A stretch of DNA of 64,000 nucleotides from Sandaracinaceae bacterium (lineage in GTDB: Bacteria > Myxococcota_A > Polyangia > Polyangiales > Sandaracinaceae): NCBI GenBank assembly GCA_020633195.1, contig JACKEC010000021.1, forward strand, positions 186,001-250,000. Direction: 5' to 3'. The position numbers were made by a program, and so were the translations under genes. Positions 10,198-22,727 of the stretch are shown in pieces. Position 1 is the first letter of the stretch. Every line of letters begins with the position of its first letter. Under the pieces are notes generated by a model. It was not told where the DNA came from and did not search any database. It saw only the letters and a list, made by a program, of their open reading frames with translations.

Positions 10198-12591
10198 CCC
10201 GACGGCGCGGCCGAGGTAGCCGAGCCGGATCCCCGCCGAGACGCTGATCGCGGCGCCGATGTCCTGCGCCGACTGGTGCTGCAGGTACAGGTTCGCCTGC
10301 ATCACCAGGGCGAGCGGCCCGGCGAGATCGAAGGCCGCGTCGACGGTCCCCCGGAGGGTGCCCCGCGCCTGCGCCTCCGAGAACGCGAGGAAGTAGTCGA
10401 ACGTGAAGGCCAGCCGCGCGAACTGCTGGTCCAGCTTGATCATGTCCCACGGCGCCAGGGTCATCGTGGCGCCGAAGCCGCCCTCGACGTTGGTGTCCGG
10501 CTGGAACACCTGCACCTGGAAGCCGCCGTTGATCTGGAACTGGAGCTTGTCCGCGAGCTGGAACCGGAACCCGAGCGTCGGTCGCGTGAGGAACCACTGG
10601 TAGCCGCGCGACTCGGGCGCCGTGAACTCGCTCTCGATGAACAGGTCGGCGGTCGGGTCGGGGAGGTACCACTGGTCGTCGCCCTCCCGCAGGCCTCGCC
10701 AGGACAGCGTGGACCGCGTCCGGATCTGATCGGCGGCCTCGACGAACTCGGAGCCCGTCGTCCCCGTCGGCTCGGTCCACGCGGTCCGGTAGAGGAAGTT
10801 CCCCGTGTTCTGCCAGGTCCAGTCGGGCGCCGCGGCGTTGGCCGCGAGGGTGACGTTGAAGCCGAACGTGATCACGTCGGCCAGCGACAGCTGGGTCGCG
10901 TCGTAGGCCGCAACCCGCGCACCGTCGGTGAGCGCGAAGCCGTCCGCGTCGCACATCCCCGGCATGGCGAGCATCGCCTCGGTGCACCGCCGCCGCGGGT
11001 TGTCGATGCTCGAGCCCGAGAACAACAGATCCGCGTCGGCCCTGAACTGCCACTCGAGCGTCCCGTCCGCGTCGGGCAGCGCCTGGCGGGGGTCCCCCTC
11101 CCGCGGCTGCTCGAGGTAGGCGAGGGTCGTCGTGCGCATCGACTCCTCTCCGAACGTCTGCCACTCGCCGAGCGTCCCGAGCGAGGGCACGGCCTCTCCG
11201 TCTCCGCCCGCGGCGAGGAAGCGGATCGTCACGACGCGGTATCGCGCGCGAGCCTCCGCGGGGTGACCCCCGATCTGCACCGCGAGGCTCGTCCCCGTGC
11301 CCGACCACGTGAGCCCGGGGGTCACCATGGTCCCCCGGTCCGCGGCGTTGCGCGCCAGCCGTTTGAGCCAGCGCTCGTCGACCTCGGCGACGAGGAGCGG
11401 GTCGTCGTACTCGAGCGCGATGTAGACGTCGCTCGCGGTGAGCGACCCCTCTCGTGCTTGGCGCCAGCGCGTGTCGAGCGCCTGCCGGTTGAGGATCGCG
11501 ATGTCCGCGCCGGTCGCCTCGCGGAGGATCCGCGCGACCATCGACAGCATCTGGTCGACCTCGATCGGCTCGGACAACGTCGCCCCCGCGAGCGGCCGGC
11601 CCCACTGAGCGCAGTAGTCGGGGCCGATCCTCGAGATCCAACGGCGGACGGGCTCGGCGACCGAGATCCCACGCCCCTCGAGGGGCTGGGCGAGGAACTC
11701 GTAGCCGTCGCGCATCTCGAGGCTGTCGCGGATCAGGATCTCGACGCCGTCGTTCTCGGGGGGCCCGACCAGCACGGGTCGAACCGACTGCGGGCGGGCG
11801 AAGAGGAGCTCGTCCTGACCGCTCACGAGCATCAGGTCGGGGCGCGCGTCCTCGGGGAGCTCGGTGGCGAGGTTCAGCGCGCCCCCCTCGACGTGATCGT
11901 CGACCACCGCGAGCACGATCTCGGCGCCTCGCTCCCGCGCCATCCGGGTGAAGCGAGCGATGGTCGCGACGGGATCCTCGAGCACGATGCCGCGGGCCCG
12001 AACCGGTGAGATGAGCCCCGTCGCGTTGGGTCGCAGCACCGCCATCACGGCCATCAGGTGCCCGTTGACCCGGTGCATCGAGAGGCCGTCGCTCGCGTCG
12101 ACGAGCTCGCGACAGAAGGCCGCCGCCTCGGCGCCGCACCGGAGGTTCGAGGCGAGGGTGGGGATGCCGTGCGAGCGCAGGGCCGCGATCGCCGCGATCG
12201 TCGAGTCGCGCGGCGCCGCGAGATCGTTGAGCCCGAGCGCCAGCGCTCGATAGCCGAGGTCGCGGACCATCCGAGCCAGCGCCTCGGGGTTCCGCTCCGC
12301 GCTGAACCGCGCCACGCCGTGCGGCGCGAGGAGGCCGCCGGTGTCGATGACCATCGGGTGGTCGCGATCCTGGGCGTTGCGCTGCAGGGCGTAGGTGAAC
12401 GCCGCGTACTCGGACGGCACGAGGGTGTCCACGCGGTCGCAGACCGGCCGCGCGAAGCGACCGTCGACGTCCCCGGACGCGATCACGCGGGCGATCGTCT
12501 GCACGCTCGCGACCCGCTGGGCGGACGCCGACCCGGCCGCCAGCCACAGCCCCAGGGTCGCGAACGCGAGCAGGCCGAGCCGCCGCCCCAC
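10192..12591 (-). CDS. Secreted 5'-nucleotidase (UshA)-like protein lacking metal ligands, fused to a probable outer-membrane beta-barrel
   Basis: 799 residues from a GTG 5 bases after the upstream AIM24 stop; this start gives a signal peptide ending SASAQ. Residues 30-480 follow the UshA/5'-nucleotidase order, but the metallophosphatase motifs are altered: DVDG (41-44) where DxHG is expected, DTGG (83-86) for GDxxxG, GLND (120-123) for GNHE, and VSGQDE (about 256-261) for the TGHxH segment. The substrate-domain counterpart is still readable (DIAILNRQA, then SDVYIAL). The last ~270 residues are rich in alternating hydrophobic and aromatic stretches (FRFQLADKLQFQINGGFQV, LGYLG at the end) as in outer-membrane barrels. 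It is probably a non-catalytic surface protein; the fold call is moderate and the barrel inferred. Last gene of an AIM24 operon. Confidence 0.6.
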   Translation of the reverse strand: MGRRLGLLAFATLGLWLAAGSASAQRVASVQTIARVIASGDVDGRFARPVCDRVDTLVPSEYAAFTYALQRNAQDRDHPMVIDTGGLLAPHGVARFSAERNPEALARMVRDLGYRALALGLNDLAAPRDSTIAAIAALRSHGIPTLASNLRCGAEAAAFCRELVDASDGLSMHRVNGHLMAVMAVLRPNATGLISPVRARGIVLEDPVATIARFTRMARERGAEIVLAVVDDHVEGGALNLATELPEDARPDLMLVSGQDELLFARPQSVRPVLVGPPENDGVEILIRDSLEMRDGYEFLAQPLEGRGISVAEPVRRWISRIGPDYCAQWGRPLAGATLSEPIEVDQMLSMVARILREATGADIAILNRQALDTRWRQAREGSLTASDVYIALEYDDPLLVAEVDERWLKRLARNAADRGTMVTPGLTWSGTGTSLAVQIGGHPAEARARYRVVTIRFLAAGGDGEAVPSLGTLGEWQTFGEESMRTTTLAYLEQPREGDPRQALPDADGTLEWQFRADADLLFSGSSIDNPRRRCTEAMLAMPGMCDADGFALTDGARVAAYDATQLSLADVITFGFNVTLAANAAAPDWTWQNTGNFLYRTAWTEPTGTTGSEFVEAADQIRTRSTLSWRGLREGDDQWYLPDPTADLFIESEFTAPESRGYQWFLTRPTLGFRFQLADKLQFQINGGFQVQVFQPDTNVEGGFGATMTLAPWDMIKLDQQFARLAFTFDYFLAFSEAQARGTLRGTVDAAFDLAGPLALVMQANLYLQHQSAQDIGAAISVSAGIRLGYLGRAVGP

Positions 12592-12596
12592 GGGCC

Positions 12597-13280
12597 TCAG
12601 TTCGAACGCTGAACCGGACGGTAGGCGTGCACGAAGCTCGCCAGGGAGGCGGGGTTGCGTGTCGAGATCCAGAGCCGCCCCTGACCTTGGAAGTTGCAAA
12701 CCAGCCCCTCGCCGCTGAAGAAGAGGCTCTTCATGCCCCCGACCCGCTGGACGTTGTAGCTGAGCCCGCTGGTGAACGCGACGACGTGGCTGGTGTCGCA
12801 GATGTAGCCGCCGGGGCCGACGTCGACGGGGTGCAGCCCGCCGTAGCAGGAGAAGAAGACGGGGCCCTGGCCGTCGGCCTTGAGCAGGAACATCCCCGTG
12901 CCGCTGAAGAAGCCCTTGGCCCCGCCCCACTGGGTGTCGAGGTTGACGCCCTGCGAGCTCCCGAGGAACGCGCCGGAGCTCATCATCAGCGAGTAGCTGC
13001 CGTCGAGCTCGAGCACCTCCACGTCGCCCTCCGGAGCGGGCGCGAAGTACAGCGTCTCGCCGGGCGCGGACGCGGTGAACGTGTTCTGGAAGATGCTCTC
13101 GCCGCCGAGGAGCTTGCGCTTGGCCGCGGCCATGAGACCGCCGCGCATGTTGGTCTCCATCGTCATCGCCGCGCTGCGCGCGACCATCGCCGCCGACTCG
13201 ACCACCATCTTCTCGCCCGGCTGGTCGAACGTGACCTTCACCATCGAGAAGTCGGGCTTGTCCAGGAGCTCGTAGCGCAT
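12597..13280 (-). CDS. AIM24 family protein (third of three)
   Basis: 227 residues, no signal peptide and no membrane segment, beginning MRYELLDKPDFSMVKVTF. The family pattern is clear: GEKMVVESAAMVARS, then GGESIFQNTFTAS, a run of beta strands, and GEGLVCNFQGQGRLWISTRN at the end, which is shared with both upstream paralogues. AIM24 proteins form a trimeric beta-helix-like fold; the bacterial function is not established (the yeast namesake affects mitochondrial cristae). Start 4 bases after the preceding stop, so translation is likely coupled. Most divergent copy of the trio. Confidence 0.88.
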   Translation of the reverse strand: MRYELLDKPDFSMVKVTFDQPGEKMVVESAAMVARSAAMTMETNMRGGLMAAAKRKLLGGESIFQNTFTASAPGETLYFAPAPEGDVEVLELDGSYSLMMSSGAFLGSSQGVNLDTQWGGAKGFFSGTGMFLLKADGQGPVFFSCYGGLHPVDVGPGGYICDTSHVVAFTSGLSYNVQRVGGMKSLFFSGEGLVCNFQGQGRLWISTRNPASLASFVHAYRPVQRSN

Positions 13281-13284
13281 CGTC

Positions 13285-13965
13285 TCAGCCCTTCCTCGGC
13301 GGGAGCATCGCCCCGACCGACTGGCCGTACTCGCTGGGGTTGCGGGACTGGATCCAGATCCGCCCCTGCCCCTGGAAGTCGCAGACCAGCCCCTCGCCCG
13401 ACAGGTACGACGCGATCCAGCCCGCGCCGCTCTTCGCGATCTTGTAGGTCAGCGAGGCGTCCCACGCGACGAGGTGCCCCGTGTCGATGACCAGGTTGCC
13501 GTCGCACTGCAGCTCCTGGATCCCGCCGAACGCGCCGACGAGGACCTGCCCGGGCTGCTGCGAGGTGGCCTTGAGGATGAAGACCCCGGCCCCGCTGAAG
13601 AAGCCCTTGAAGCCCCCCGTCTGCGTCTCGATCTGCACGTCCAGGCTGGACGCGATGTAGGCCGAGTTCTGGATGAGGTAGCCCTGCGGGGTCATCTCGA
13701 GGACGACCATGTCCCCGCAGAGCGCCTGCGCGAGCAGCACCTCGCCCGGCCCGTTCTGGGCGGTGAAGGTGTTCCTGAAGAACGACTCGCCGCCGAACAT
13801 CCGCTTGAGGCCGCCCATCAGGCCGCCCTGCGACTGGGTCTGCATGTGCACGTTGGTGCTCATGCCGACCATCGCGCCCGACTCGGCCATCACCGACTCG
13901 TTCGGCTGGAGGCTGACCTTGGCGAGCGAGTGGGCGGGCCGGTATCCGATCTCGAAGTGAGGCAT
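13285..13965 (-). CDS. AIM24 family protein (second of three)
   Basis: 226 residues starting MPHFEIGYRPAHSLAKVSL, with GGAGA six bases before the ATG. Family hallmarks: NESVMAESGAMVGMS, GGESFFRNTFTAQNGPGEV, a central glycine-rich strand region and GEGLVCDFQGQGRIWIQSRN near the C terminus. No export signal. It lies 10 bases after the first AIM24 gene and 4 before the third. Three non-identical copies in a row suggest a hetero-oligomer rather than recent duplication. Confidence 0.9.
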   Translation of the reverse strand: MPHFEIGYRPAHSLAKVSLQPNESVMAESGAMVGMSTNVHMQTQSQGGLMGGLKRMFGGESFFRNTFTAQNGPGEVLLAQALCGDMVVLEMTPQGYLIQNSAYIASSLDVQIETQTGGFKGFFSGAGVFILKATSQQPGQVLVGAFGGIQELQCDGNLVIDTGHLVAWDASLTYKIAKSGAGWIASYLSGEGLVCDFQGQGRIWIQSRNPSEYGQSVGAMLPPRKG

Positions 13966-13975
13966 CTCGGTCTCC

Positions 13976-14755
13976 TCAGCTGCCCAGGAGGCGGGTGAGC
14001 CAGTCCACGAGCGTCGCCGTGTTCCGGGACTGGATGTAGACGCGGCCCTGCCCGTTGAACTGGCAGACGAGCCCCTCGCCGGAGGCCATGAAGCCCATCA
14101 TCCCGCCGCCGGCGGACTTGATGTCGAAGGTCAGGTTGCCCTCGAAGCCCACGAGGTGGCCGTTGTCGACGATGTAGGAGCCGTTGACGTCGATCGGCGT
14201 CACGCCCCCGTAGCTGTTGAACCACAGGTCGCCGTGGCCGGAGATCTGGAGGAAGAAGGCGCCCTCTTTGGCGAGCAGCGACTTGAGCCCGCCGAACTTC
14301 ATCTTCATGTCGAGGGGGCCGCAGCTCGCCACGTACGCGCCCGTCGACAAGGTGATCGTCTCGCCCTGCATGCGGCGGTACTGGATCGAGCCGCTCATCG
14401 TCGGCGCGACCCACACGCTGCCCGGCTGCGGCGCCGAGAAGTGGTTGACGAAGAAGGTCTCGCCGCCGACGAACTTGCGGATCAGGGCGATCAGGAACGC
14501 CTTCACCTTGGCGAAGAACCCCGGGTTGGACCCGGCGTTCATCTTGACCTCCATGTTCACGTGCTTGTGGCGCGCGACCATCGAGCCAGCCTCGGCGACG
14601 ACCACCTGGCCCGGCTGGAGATCGACGCGGAGCATCGCGAACGACGGCCCGTGGGTGATCTCGTGCTGGAGGGCGCCACCGGCGGGCGCTGGCGCGTGCG
14701 GCGCTTGCGGAGCCGCCTGCGGCGGGGGCGCTTGCATCGGCTGCTGTGGTTGCAT
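13976..14755 (-). CDS. AIM24 family protein with Pro/Gln/Ala-rich N-terminal tail (first of three)
   Basis: 259 residues. I place the start at 14755 rather than further upstream because the ATG follows a strong GGGGGAGAG and the upstream extension has no family character. Residues 1-35 are a disordered MQPQQPMQAPPPQ-type tail, followed by the AIM24 domain (GPSFAMLRVDLQPGQVVVAE, GGETFFVNHFSAPQPG, GEGLVCQFNGQGRVYIQSRN). Promoter-proximal gene of the four-gene minus-strand unit that ends in the 5'-nucleotidase-like barrel protein. Confidence 0.9.
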   Translation of the reverse strand: MQPQQPMQAPPPQAAPQAPHAPAPAGGALQHEITHGPSFAMLRVDLQPGQVVVAEAGSMVARHKHVNMEVKMNAGSNPGFFAKVKAFLIALIRKFVGGETFFVNHFSAPQPGSVWVAPTMSGSIQYRRMQGETITLSTGAYVASCGPLDMKMKFGGLKSLLAKEGAFFLQISGHGDLWFNSYGGVTPIDVNGSYIVDNGHLVGFEGNLTFDIKSAGGGMMGFMASGEGLVCQFNGQGRVYIQSRNTATLVDWLTRLLGS

Positions 14756-15461
14756 CGGTCTCTCCCCCGACCAGCGAGCGCCGACCGGCCAGGCCTTGTA
14801 CCCCGCAGCCACGCGCGAGATCAACCGAGGCCACTGTCACACGACCGTCACGCGTCCGTCGCCATCTCGGACCGATTTCCGGCGCAGGGACCCGCTCGAG
14901 ACGCCGTCAGGGCTGGTTGACGGTAGGGATTTTCCCAATGATCGAGGTGATTTGCACTACAGATCGCCCGACGGATCCGTCTGCTGGGGGCTTCGTGTCT
15001 GATCCTTCGTGATTCGGGCCACGTCTCGTGGTCGAATCGAGCCCTGAACAGGTGCTTCCCTACCATATCTGCGCCTTTTTTGGAGCCCTACACCACCTAT
15101 TGTATGGTTCACGACATGACCTTACGTGACCACCCATGCCGCTCGGTTCGCTCCTGATACGAGCCGGGATCGGGCCCCTCCGGGCCCGTTGATACTCCGT
15201 TCAAGGCATTGAAATGACTAGGAAAACCAAAAAAGAATCCGGCGCGTGTACGAGGGCCTTGACCCAAGGTTCACAGACCGGTAACCCGACCCTTCTCAGC
15301 ACTACGGGTTGGGGGTGTCGCCCGGGGGCATCCCCAGGGCTCGTAGCTTCGGTCGCGCGTGGGGCCGGCCGGGTCAGAGGGGTCTGCCTTCGTTCGCCGA
15401 GAGCGTGGGGCTGCAGAGGTTCGTGCGCCGGCTCGAGCGGGTCGGTGGCGGGAGGACGATT
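14756..15461. other. Divergent intergenic region between AIM24 operon and nrdJ
   Basis: About 700 bases without a convincing gene, visibly richer in A/T than its surroundings, so it should hold promoters for both directions. Structures seen: CCGTCA/TGACGG hairpin (14904-14923); 12-bp perfect palindrome GACGGATCCGTC (14969-14980), a possible operator; imperfect hairpin 15011-15038 with arms GATTCG+CCACG and CGTGG+CGAATC; ACCATA (15062-15067) and TATGGT (15103-15108) as a distant inverted pair; a 7-bp stem at 15171-15188. I looked for the cobalamin riboswitch B12 box and did not find one. No sequence close enough to the NrdR box consensus to call. Confidence 0.5.
15171..15188 (+). other. GC-rich 7-bp hairpin upstream of nrdJ
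   Basis: CGGGCCC, loop CTCC, GGGCCCG: a perfect 7-bp stem about 275 bases before the nrdJ start, not followed by a T run. Could be part of a structured leader or an operator-like dyad; function unknown. Confidence 0.4.
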
Positions 15462-18740
<3,279 letters not shown>

Positions 18741-18786
18741 GCCCTCGCGACTGAACCGAACGAGCAGCTCCCCCACGAGCCGCTTC

Positions 18787-18821
18787 GCGCCCGCGCCCCC
18801 ACGGCGCGGGCGCTCTCTTTT
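18787..18821 (+). terminator. Rho-independent terminator of nrdJ
   Basis: Perfect 11-bp stem GCGCCCGCGCC / GGCGCGGGCGC with a 5-base loop (CCCAC), followed by TCTCTTTTC. It begins 46 bases after the nrdJ stop and also separates it from the convergent small gene at 18836-19102. Confidence 0.88.
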
Positions 18822-18835
18822 CGAAGGCCCGAGGG

Positions 18836-19102
18836 CTATCGACGGATCGCGACGAGGACGCCGATCACCACGACGAGGAGGACCACGGCCCCGACGACGA
18901 GGCCGGCCTTCTTCATCATGATCTCGGAGCGCGTGGCGGGCGGCAGCTCGGAGACGGCGACCTCACCGCAGCTCGGGCAGAGGTACTTCCCGGAGAAGGC
19001 GCGCATCAGCATCCAGCCGACGAGCCCGCCGCCGGCGTACATCCCGCTCTTCTGCTCCACGACGAGGTCGTGGCTCGAGCAGCGAGGACAAGGGTAGGCC
19101 AC
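18836..19102 (-). CDS. Small zinc-ribbon membrane protein
   Basis: 88 residues. The N-terminal CPRC and a later CPSC about 36 residues on form a split zinc ribbon interrupted by a short hydrophobic stretch (GGGLVGWMLMRAF). A single C-terminal transmembrane helix (about 66-85, VVGAVVLLVVVIGVLVA) ends in IRR. This gives a tail-anchored topology with the zinc ribbon in the cytosol. Orthologue function unknown to me. It follows the MYXO-CTERM-like gene by only 3 bases, so the two are probably co-expressed. Confidence 0.7.
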   Translation of the reverse strand: MAYPCPRCSSHDLVVEQKSGMYAGGGLVGWMLMRAFSGKYLCPSCGEVAVSELPPATRSEIMMKKAGLVVGAVVLLVVVIGVLVAIRR

Positions 19103-19105
19103 CCG

Positions 19106-19354
19106 TCAGTCTCGCCGACGGATCAGGAACAGCCCGAAGACCGCTCCGAAGAGGCCGAGGGTCGCGAGACCGCCCGTCGGGGTCGCCGCGGCGGAGCACC
19201 CGCCGTCCGAGTCGGCGGGCGGCCCGGCGTCGGTGCCCGTCGAGGCGTCGGTGCCCGTCGAGGCGTCGTCCATCGGCAGGACGTCGGCGAGCGCGAGGGA
19301 CGCGGGGCAAGCGAGGGCGAGGAAGGTCGCGAGACCGAGGGCGCGGATCGACAT
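19106..19354 (-). CDS. Small exported protein with MYXO-CTERM-like tail
   Basis: 82 residues: signal peptide MSIRALGLATFLALACPASLALA, then a short acidic Asp/Ser/Thr/Gly stretch, then a tail resembling the MYXO-CTERM sorting signal: Cys followed by a Thr/Gly-rich hydrophobic helix and a basic end (GLFLIRRRD). The Asp-rich part is encoded by two perfect 18-bp tandem copies (19226-19261), giving DASTGT twice. In Myxococcota such tails are thought to direct processing and surface anchoring at the Cys. With almost no domain between the signals, this looks like a mini-anchored surface peptide or a decayed protein. Confidence 0.6.
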   Translation of the reverse strand: MSIRALGLATFLALACPASLALADVLPMDDASTGTDASTGTDAGPPADSDGGCSAAATPTGGLATLGLFGAVFGLFLIRRRD

Positions 19355-19404
19355 GGCGGCAGGATACGCCCAGCCCTCGGCCGGCGGCTAGACTGCTGCC
19401 GCCG

Positions 19405-20184
19405 ATGCTCGCCCTGCTCGCTCCCGCCAAGACCCTCGACTTCACGCCGCCTCCGATCGAGGTCGAGGCGACCCGGCCGTGCTTCGAGCAGGACGCAGCC
19501 CAGATCCGGCGGGCGCTGCTCGCGCTCTCGGCCGCGCGCCTGGGGCGGCTGATGAAGCTCTCCCCGACCCGCGCGAAGGCGACCCTCGCCGAGCTGAAGG
19601 CCTTCGACCCGACCGCGCCAGGAGGGCTCCCGGCCGCGCTCGCGTTCTCGGGGGAGGTCTATCGCGGGCTCCGCGCCCGGGAGCTCCCGACCGCCGACCT
19701 ACGGTGGGCGCAGGATCGCGTGGGGATCCTCTCCGGGCTCTACGGGCTGCTGCGACCGCTCGACGCCGTGCACCCGCACCGCCTCGAGATGGCCACCCGC
19801 GTCGCGACCCCGCGAGGCCACAACCTCTACGCGCACTGGGGCGGCCGCGTCACCGAGCAGGTGAACGCGCTCGTCGAGGGGCACGCGGATCCCACCGTGG
19901 TCGACCTCTCCAGCCAGGAGTACGTCAAGGTCCTCTGGCCGCGGTCGCTCCGCGGGCGGCTCCTGAGCGTCGTCTTCGAGAACTGGAAGGACGCCGCGCG
20001 CACCCCGCACCCGGTGCCGACCCTCTCGCGCCGAGCGCGGGGGCTGATGGCGCGCTTCGTCGTCGAGCGGCGGATCGAGCGGGCCGAGGAGCTGCGCGGC
20101 TTCGCCGAGGAGGGCTACGCGTTCCAGCCCGACCGATCTTCGGCGGAACGGTACGTGTTCGGGCGCCCCTTCCAGGAACGTTGA
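19405..20184 (+). CDS. yaaA: Peroxide stress protein YaaA (UPF0246)
   Basis: 259 residues, full family length. N-terminal LLAPAKTLDF matches the family's SPAKTLD start; other matches are LSPTRAKATLAELKAF, ALAFSGEVYRGL, GILSGLYGLLRPLDAVHPHRLEM and LSSQEYVKVL. In E. coli YaaA lowers free intracellular iron during hydrogen peroxide stress and binds DNA. Cytosolic, no signal. It stands alone upstream of the sigma54 activator gene (26 bases apart). Confidence 0.93.
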   Translation: MLALLAPAKTLDFTPPPIEVEATRPCFEQDAAQIRRALLALSAARLGRLMKLSPTRAKATLAELKAFDPTAPGGLPAALAFSGEVYRGLRARELPTADLRWAQDRVGILSGLYGLLRPLDAVHPHRLEMATRVATPRGHNLYAHWGGRVTEQVNALVEGHADPTVVDLSSQEYVKVLWPRSLRGRLLSVVFENWKDAARTPHPVPTLSRRARGLMARFVVERRIERAEELRGFAEEGYAFQPDRSSAERYVFGRPFQER

Positions 20185-20210
20185 GCCAACGGACGGGGTA
20201 TGCTCCGCGC

Positions 20211-22040
<1,830 letters not shown>

Positions 22041-22059
22041 CCGCGCCAGCGCGCCCCGT

Positions 22060-22074
22060 GGCTCGAGACGAGCC
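22060..22074 (+). terminator. Possible weak terminator after the sigma54 activator
   Basis: GGCTCG, loop AGA, CGAGCC: a 6-bp hairpin 20 bases after the stop at 22040, not followed by T residues. Could mark the 3' end of the activator mRNA. Confidence 0.3.
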
Positions 22075-22075
22075 T

Positions 22076-22087
22076 GACATCGATGTC
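22076..22087. promoter_or_regulatory. Candidate upstream activator site for the sigma54 activator
   Basis: Perfect 12-bp palindrome GACATCGATGTC centred about 110 bases upstream of the predicted transcription start. This is where enhancer-binding proteins with Fis-type HTH domains usually bind. The link to the neighbouring activator is inference. Confidence 0.4.
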
Positions 22088-22165
22088 GCAGCGCATGGAC
22101 CCGAAGCAGCCCAGCCGGCCAGGAATTGGCCCGGAACCATGGGGTGTCCGACGATCGCGGACCCG

Positions 22166-22181
22166 TGGCACTCGCCTTGCA
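22166..22181 (+). promoter_or_regulatory. Sigma54 (-24/-12) promoter of the lipoprotein pair
   Basis: TGGCAC-N5-TTGCA, a full match to the sigma54 core consensus with correct GG-to-GC spacing. Transcription would begin around 22191-22193, immediately before the ATG at 22194, implying a leaderless or nearly leaderless mRNA. It is the only such site I noticed upstream of a gene in the window, and it lies directly after a sigma54 activator gene. Confidence 0.7.
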
Positions 22182-22193
22182 CATGGATCGCCC

Positions 22194-22727
22194 ATGAGCC
22201 GAGCGGCCCTCGTGCTCATCTGCTGTTCGTCTCTCATGGGCTGCATCATCACCCGCGATCCCAGCTACTCGTCGCCTGCGAACACGCCCGCAGTGGTCAC
22301 CGAGCACCCCGATCTGCCGATGACGCGCTTCATCGAGGTCGACCGGAGCCTCGCGGCGGCACCGGACGGCGGGGTCGGCAACCCGACCGAGATCGTGGCG
22401 AAGGTGCGCGACCCGGACATCGAGGACGAGCTCTTTGGGGTCGTGTTCCTCGATCGCAACCCGAACTCCGAGTCCCCGACCGTCCTGCGCGACTTCCGCA
22501 TCCCCGCGCGTGGCGAGGAGGAGCGAGCGGACGTCCGCGAACCGATCGACTTCAACGAGTTCCCGGCCGGCTGCCACGTGCTCGAGCTCCACGTCTCGCG
22601 ACAGTTCGTCGGCATCCTGAACCCGGTCGCGGCGGAAGACGATCTGGGACGCGGGATCTGGTTCGTCCGGGTCCTGGAGAACGAGGAAGACGATCGAGCT
22701 CTTGCGGGCTGCGGGGCTGGACAATGA
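22194..22727 (+). CDS. Lipoprotein of unknown function
   Basis: 177 residues with a lipoprotein signal (MSRAALVLICCSSLMGC, lipid Cys17). The frame is open upstream to 22083, but only the ATG at 22194 gives a lipobox, and the sigma54 promoter at 22166 also favours it. The mature part is mostly beta and acidic (VVFLDRNPNSESPTVLRDF, FPAGCHVLELHVSR); two Cys in the C-terminal half could pair. I recognise no family. Its stop overlaps the next ATG (ATGA), so the two lipoproteins are translated together. Confidence 0.75.
   Translation: MSRAALVLICCSSLMGCIITRDPSYSSPANTPAVVTEHPDLPMTRFIEVDRSLAAAPDGGVGNPTEIVAKVRDPDIEDELFGVVFLDRNPNSESPTVLRDFRIPARGEEERADVREPIDFNEFPAGCHVLELHVSRQFVGILNPVAAEDDLGRGIWFVRVLENEEDDRALAGCGAGQ

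Noticed and set aside
15011..15038. tRNA-like fold
   Set aside because: A single imperfect hairpin; no acceptor stem, anticodon arm or TTCRA loop.
15309..15461. Extended N terminus for nrdJ from the first GTG
   Set aside because: No family similarity in the extra ~50 residues and no RBS; GGAGGA precedes the GTG at 15462.
14825..15461. Cobalamin riboswitch or NrdR boxes upstream of nrdJ
   Set aside because: No B12 box and no pair of NrdR-like 16-mers; the nearest inverted pair (ACCATA/TATGGT) is too weak.
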